Positions 55,801-60,791 of a stretch of DNA of 64,000 bases are shown here, piece after piece. The stretch is from Lingula anatina. Lineage: Eukaryota > Brachiopoda > Lingulata > Lingulida > Lingulidae. The first letter of the stretch is position 1, and every line of letters begins with the position of its first letter. The notes beneath the pieces were generated by a model. It ran no database searches. It was given only the letters and a program-made list of their open reading frames with translations, and was not told where the DNA came from. The stretch lies in the NCBI RefSeq assembly GCF_001039355.2, contig NW_019773526.1, forward strand, positions 520,366 through 584,365, written 5' to 3'. The position numbers were made by a program, and so were the translations under genes.

Positions 55801-58800
55801 AGGTCTTCAGGTGAACTAATTTTGAGTTGACATCTTTGCCATATGATGAGTCTGTGCAGGAAGACACATACTACTGTGCCAGATGACTCACCCAGCTACA
55901 CAACTCCTCCCATATTTTTCACCCAAAAAAAAACATTATGATCCTCCACAAACGGGACTGCAGGGTTTTGATGAAGAATGAAAGAGGAATGATGAGCCAA
56001 ATGAACATCCCACCCTCACCAAGCACAGTGGCCTACACTACCAACTAAAGCATCTATGGATTCAGGCCCTACGGCACATCCTACAAACTGGCAATCATTA
56101 CTGTTTACCTTTACACATTAATATATTGAGAATTTTAAAGGGGCATACAAACCGAAGGAAGGTGCTATCATAATTGTTCAGATGACATAAGAGTGCTGTC
56201 TAAAATTATCTTATATAATCATCAGCATTAGATGTATTTATTATTCATTTAAACAAAATTTTAACTTCCTTTTTTGTCCCCTATTTGCATTCAGTTTTAC
56301 ACTCTGCTGTCTTTGAAAACTACTAATACTATCAGGGCTTCCCAACCAGTGTGGCAATTGCATCATTTGACGCTGCCACAGTGCAAGGTTTCCAAATAAA
56401 CTTCTTATTTATCTCTGCTGACATGGTATTACCCTCTCTATTATAATCCTACTTTTATTTGTGCAACTTTTGTGTTGTACTTCCTTCTGCTTTTTATCCC
56501 TTTTATGTGCTAAAATGTTTTTTTCTTTGCATCGTCCACTGCACCGACTTGTTAAATCAGGGCAGTCATGTGGTACGCCTGCTCACTCTGCCAAATAACT
56601 GAGCAATTTTTCCACACTTCTTCCTGTCCATTCATTCATATGCTAGTATCTAAGTCACGTGACACGCGGGTATGTTACAATCGCGGGATGTAAATGCAAT
56701 TTCTAGTTCTTTATTTTTACGCACTGGGCACTTGTTAGAGGTTAAATTTGAAATAGATCTTGTTTATTTGCCGTGTTTGATGCTGTGAAAGTGCTGTTTT
56801 TGTGAATAATTTCCAACTAAAAATGCTTTGTATCCCGTTTTATATCCCTGAGTTTCACATTTAAGAAAATCTATAGTTTTCAGAAAAAAAAAGCACTATG
56901 TGACTGTCACTTTTACCGTAGTGATGAGAACACAATGCCCTGAACATCCTTTCCTTCATCATCTTCCAAGTCATCTTCCTCATCTTCACCAGCTGTAATT
57001 ACAAACAAACACATCAGAAGAGGACTTAACCATAAGTTTGCTTAAAGCTTCAAGTCATCTGCTAGTAAGCAGATAAAACTTTTTACAGAGATTCAAAACA
57101 ACTAAAACATATATGTATGCATGAAACAGATAGAATGCAATTTCTTTGTGTTCGCAGAGGAACAAATAATGACAAAATGTTGCAAATTTTACTAATTCAC
57201 CTATTCACAAAACATCATTTAATGTCATTTTAAATTCTATTTACATGCACACATTCTAAGGTCCTTACTGCTCAATTACATTCTCTTTACATGTGATATT
57301 ACTGTTTACTATAGAAAATCATATTTACTTGATAATGAGAAACAAAAATCAAAGCAATGAATATACTCAGTAGAAATATTAGTAGTATCAATCACTCAGT
57401 TTCTTTAACAGTTCATTTGATCTACATCTAAAACTAGATCTTGTCAATGGGTAGCCACCGCAAATCTTCTCACTTCCTCATATTCTTAAGAGTAGCTCAC
57501 CCTCATGAACCCATGACATCTATGATAGTGCCTGGGTTTTATATGTAAAATTATTGCAAATAAACTTGATGACAACAGAATACAAGGCAACAAAGCTGTC
57601 AAATGTACAGACAAAAAGCAGAAAATACACACGCAGAAAATATGTAATTTTGTCAATGTTGATGCAATAATAAATAATTATGGAATAACAGCACAGCCAA
57701 TCAACACTGAATTTAAATCATGCACAACAGGTAAATATGGTCAATAAGATAACAGTTTCAGGACCATGAGAGTTCAAATTCACATAATGAAAATCCCAAT
57801 ATGTGAAAAATGATGACAGGGCATTAAATACTTCTACATAATATTTGAAGACAAACACCAATACTATTACTTATGTAGAAATGCAGAAAAGGTACAGAGC
57901 TTCAGGTGGATAGGAGTTAAAATCACATCTTGAAAATGCCAGTGTTTGAATAATAATAATAAATTAAAAAAGAAAAAAAAATTCCAATAAAGCTGCTGTT
58001 CAAACTTTGTGAAACAGAAAGCAATCACGCTGATTTTCCAACACAAGCTGTGCTTCTAGCCTAAGAATCTATTTAGTAAGTTTGACTTGTAAATCGTATG
58101 GGGGAAAAAAAAACCATGCCACTTCCAGTGTTGAGCCTGACATGCTCTATCTAATGCAAAAAAGAGGTCTCTAGCATTAACAGTTCCAGAATTAGAGAGA
58201 GTTTTCAGTTTCGGCATCCAATGGCAGCTGCTTCCGTGAACATGCACCGATTGACCCCAAACTCAAGGAGATGAAAGAGGACCCTAATGGTAACACCTGC
58301 CAATAATATTATAGGTGAGGTCTGTGTTGTTTCTGAATATCGGCACAAAAAAATTTTTTTTTTTTTTGTAAAAAATTCCCATTTTTAGAAAATTTTGGCT
58401 CGTTTCACCTTGAAATAAAGGTCAAATCGAAGGGCATATTTGAAATCTCCACATATAACTTTTGGTCAGCCATCTGTAGAAAATTTTCCTATAATTCCTT
58501 TGGTTTAGGAGATATTGAGCATTTAATTTTGCAAACTTTGGACAAGGGTGCACTGTAATGAGTACCACACCTAGACCCCAGCACTGATGAAGCCCAAATT
58601 TTACGCGGATCGAGTTGAGATTAAAAGTGACCTAAATCCAAGGCCCGTAGTCTAGGAGGAGAAGCAGTACAGTGTTCCAGAAAAACCATCGGACAGCCGG
58701 ACAAATCTGGCACAAATAGAAAATGTCCGACTTGTAACGTCAACATATCAGTCACAATGTCTGTATTATCAAAAAGCAGAGCATTTAAAATACTAAGTCC

Positions 58801-60717
58801 TGGCCCACTTGTCAGTGCTTTTTGCCACTGCATGAACTGAAGCTCCAGCACAAAAAAGTAGGTCATGAATTCATACTTTTAAAATAACTTTTGCCCTAAT
58901 GAGCATTTTTTAGCCTACCTGCGAAATTCTGGGGTTTCATGCATTGTTTGTACAACTTTTTATTAACTTAAAGCAAATGCATAGTCTACTGGAACTTACA
59001 CCACGGCTAGCGCGTAGAACAAAAGACTCGGCCGTGCTGTATTCAACATACAAGCACGTCATGTACGAGTGCGTTCCACGGTCTCTTGCACTACTAGTGT
59101 AGTAGCCAATCAGAGGCCGTGGTTTAAGCCAGATACAACACTCGTCGCCGAGCTGTACGTGAAAATTACTCGTGTATTGTCTCGCCTGCGGCTCGCCAAT
59201 ACACTCGTAATATTTCACGTACAGCTCGGCGACTCGTATTGTATCTATCACTTACTTTATTGTTTTGATCCCAAATTGAATATCCATGCTTGGACTCTTA
59301 ATCGGATTCTCCCAAATAACTCAAACGTATAGTAAAAAAAAAAAAAAAATGACACCGATGTGTATTCCCCACTACTACACTTTTGGCCTACCACTGCTGA
59401 ACCGGTCCAGGCCAGTTAATACAAGCCACAGAGTTGAGGGGTGAACACATGTCGACAGTGCAGATACAGTGGTGAAGATCCCTGTCTTCCTACCTGTAGC
59501 TGACCAAGGCAGATATCGTTTTGATTCCTGCTCAGCTGCCATAAAGTACAGTGATTAAAACGGTGTAAACTTTTTTTTTTTAAAGCGAATAGTGGATTTT
59601 AAAAATAAATGTGAGATGATATAAATAGCTTTTTTTTTTCAATCCAACATGCATATTGGATCATTATGTTCATGTGTATTTATCATATTTGATATTTTCA
59701 ATTGGTAATTTATGTGATAAAAGTTTAATTTAAAATAAATTTCAAATATTTACATAGTGATTAAAATTTAAGGTTAGTTATTATTAATAATAAATATGAT
59801 ATAATTAAAGCAACATCTGAGCACCATTACATGGCTTTCTCTTGCATTTTTTAAAATAAATAAGGATTTTAAAAACATAAACAATTGTAGATAAGCATTT
59901 TGCATTTTCTTACTACCAGTATTTTGCGTGTACACATGGAAGAGTTTAATGTATGTATTACATAAATATCCAGTACAATTATTTACTTTTAGAAGATTTT
60001 TCAGGCAGTACATTTATTCTACCAAAATATTATTGTTTTCAGAAGATATTTTCAATTTGATTGATATTTTTTTGAATTCCAAAATTTTATATGTACAATG
60101 TAATTCTAAATCCAGAAAGATTTGACAATTAAATCAAGGTCTTGCTATAACTAGTATTGATGTAATAGAGATAAATGTCCAGTTGGCTGTTTTTTTTTTT
60201 TTTTTTTTTTTTTGACCAGTAAATTTTTAGTCAGACCAGTAGATTTTAAGAAATTGGTGATTCGAATGGCCAGAAAGCTGAAAAGTTTAAGTCACAGACT
60301 GTAACATGCTGAAAAATAAGGCCACTATTTCTCAGTGTGCTGCTGTTGTTATTGGACTTGTCTTTATAATTAAAACATGAAAATTGATATGCTTTTCAAA
60401 TGTCTGACATGATCAGAAAATGTCAGACTGGTGCCCAAAGTTTTTCGGGAACACTGGCAATATGATGATGTGGCAGCGGAACAGACAGGTTGGGACTAAA
60501 ACTATGTGTACTGCCAGAGCCTATGCTGGTGGTACAATAAATATGTCCCTCCTCTACATGGAGTCTGATGATAAAAACTTGCAATTTAAACTAATGGTCT
60601 TTATATAGCTCACAGTTACTTTTAAAGACAAGTATCAACAACTACTTTAAAAGAGAAGAGGTGCTGTCAACATACATGAAGTGGATAACGACAGCTTGAA
60701 TAGTCTGTATATTACTA

Positions 60718-60791
<74 letters not shown>

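Noticed and set aside
58621-58866. 81-codon minus-strand frame
   Set aside because: No recognisable domain, no splice or promoter context, and it is located in the UGGT intron.
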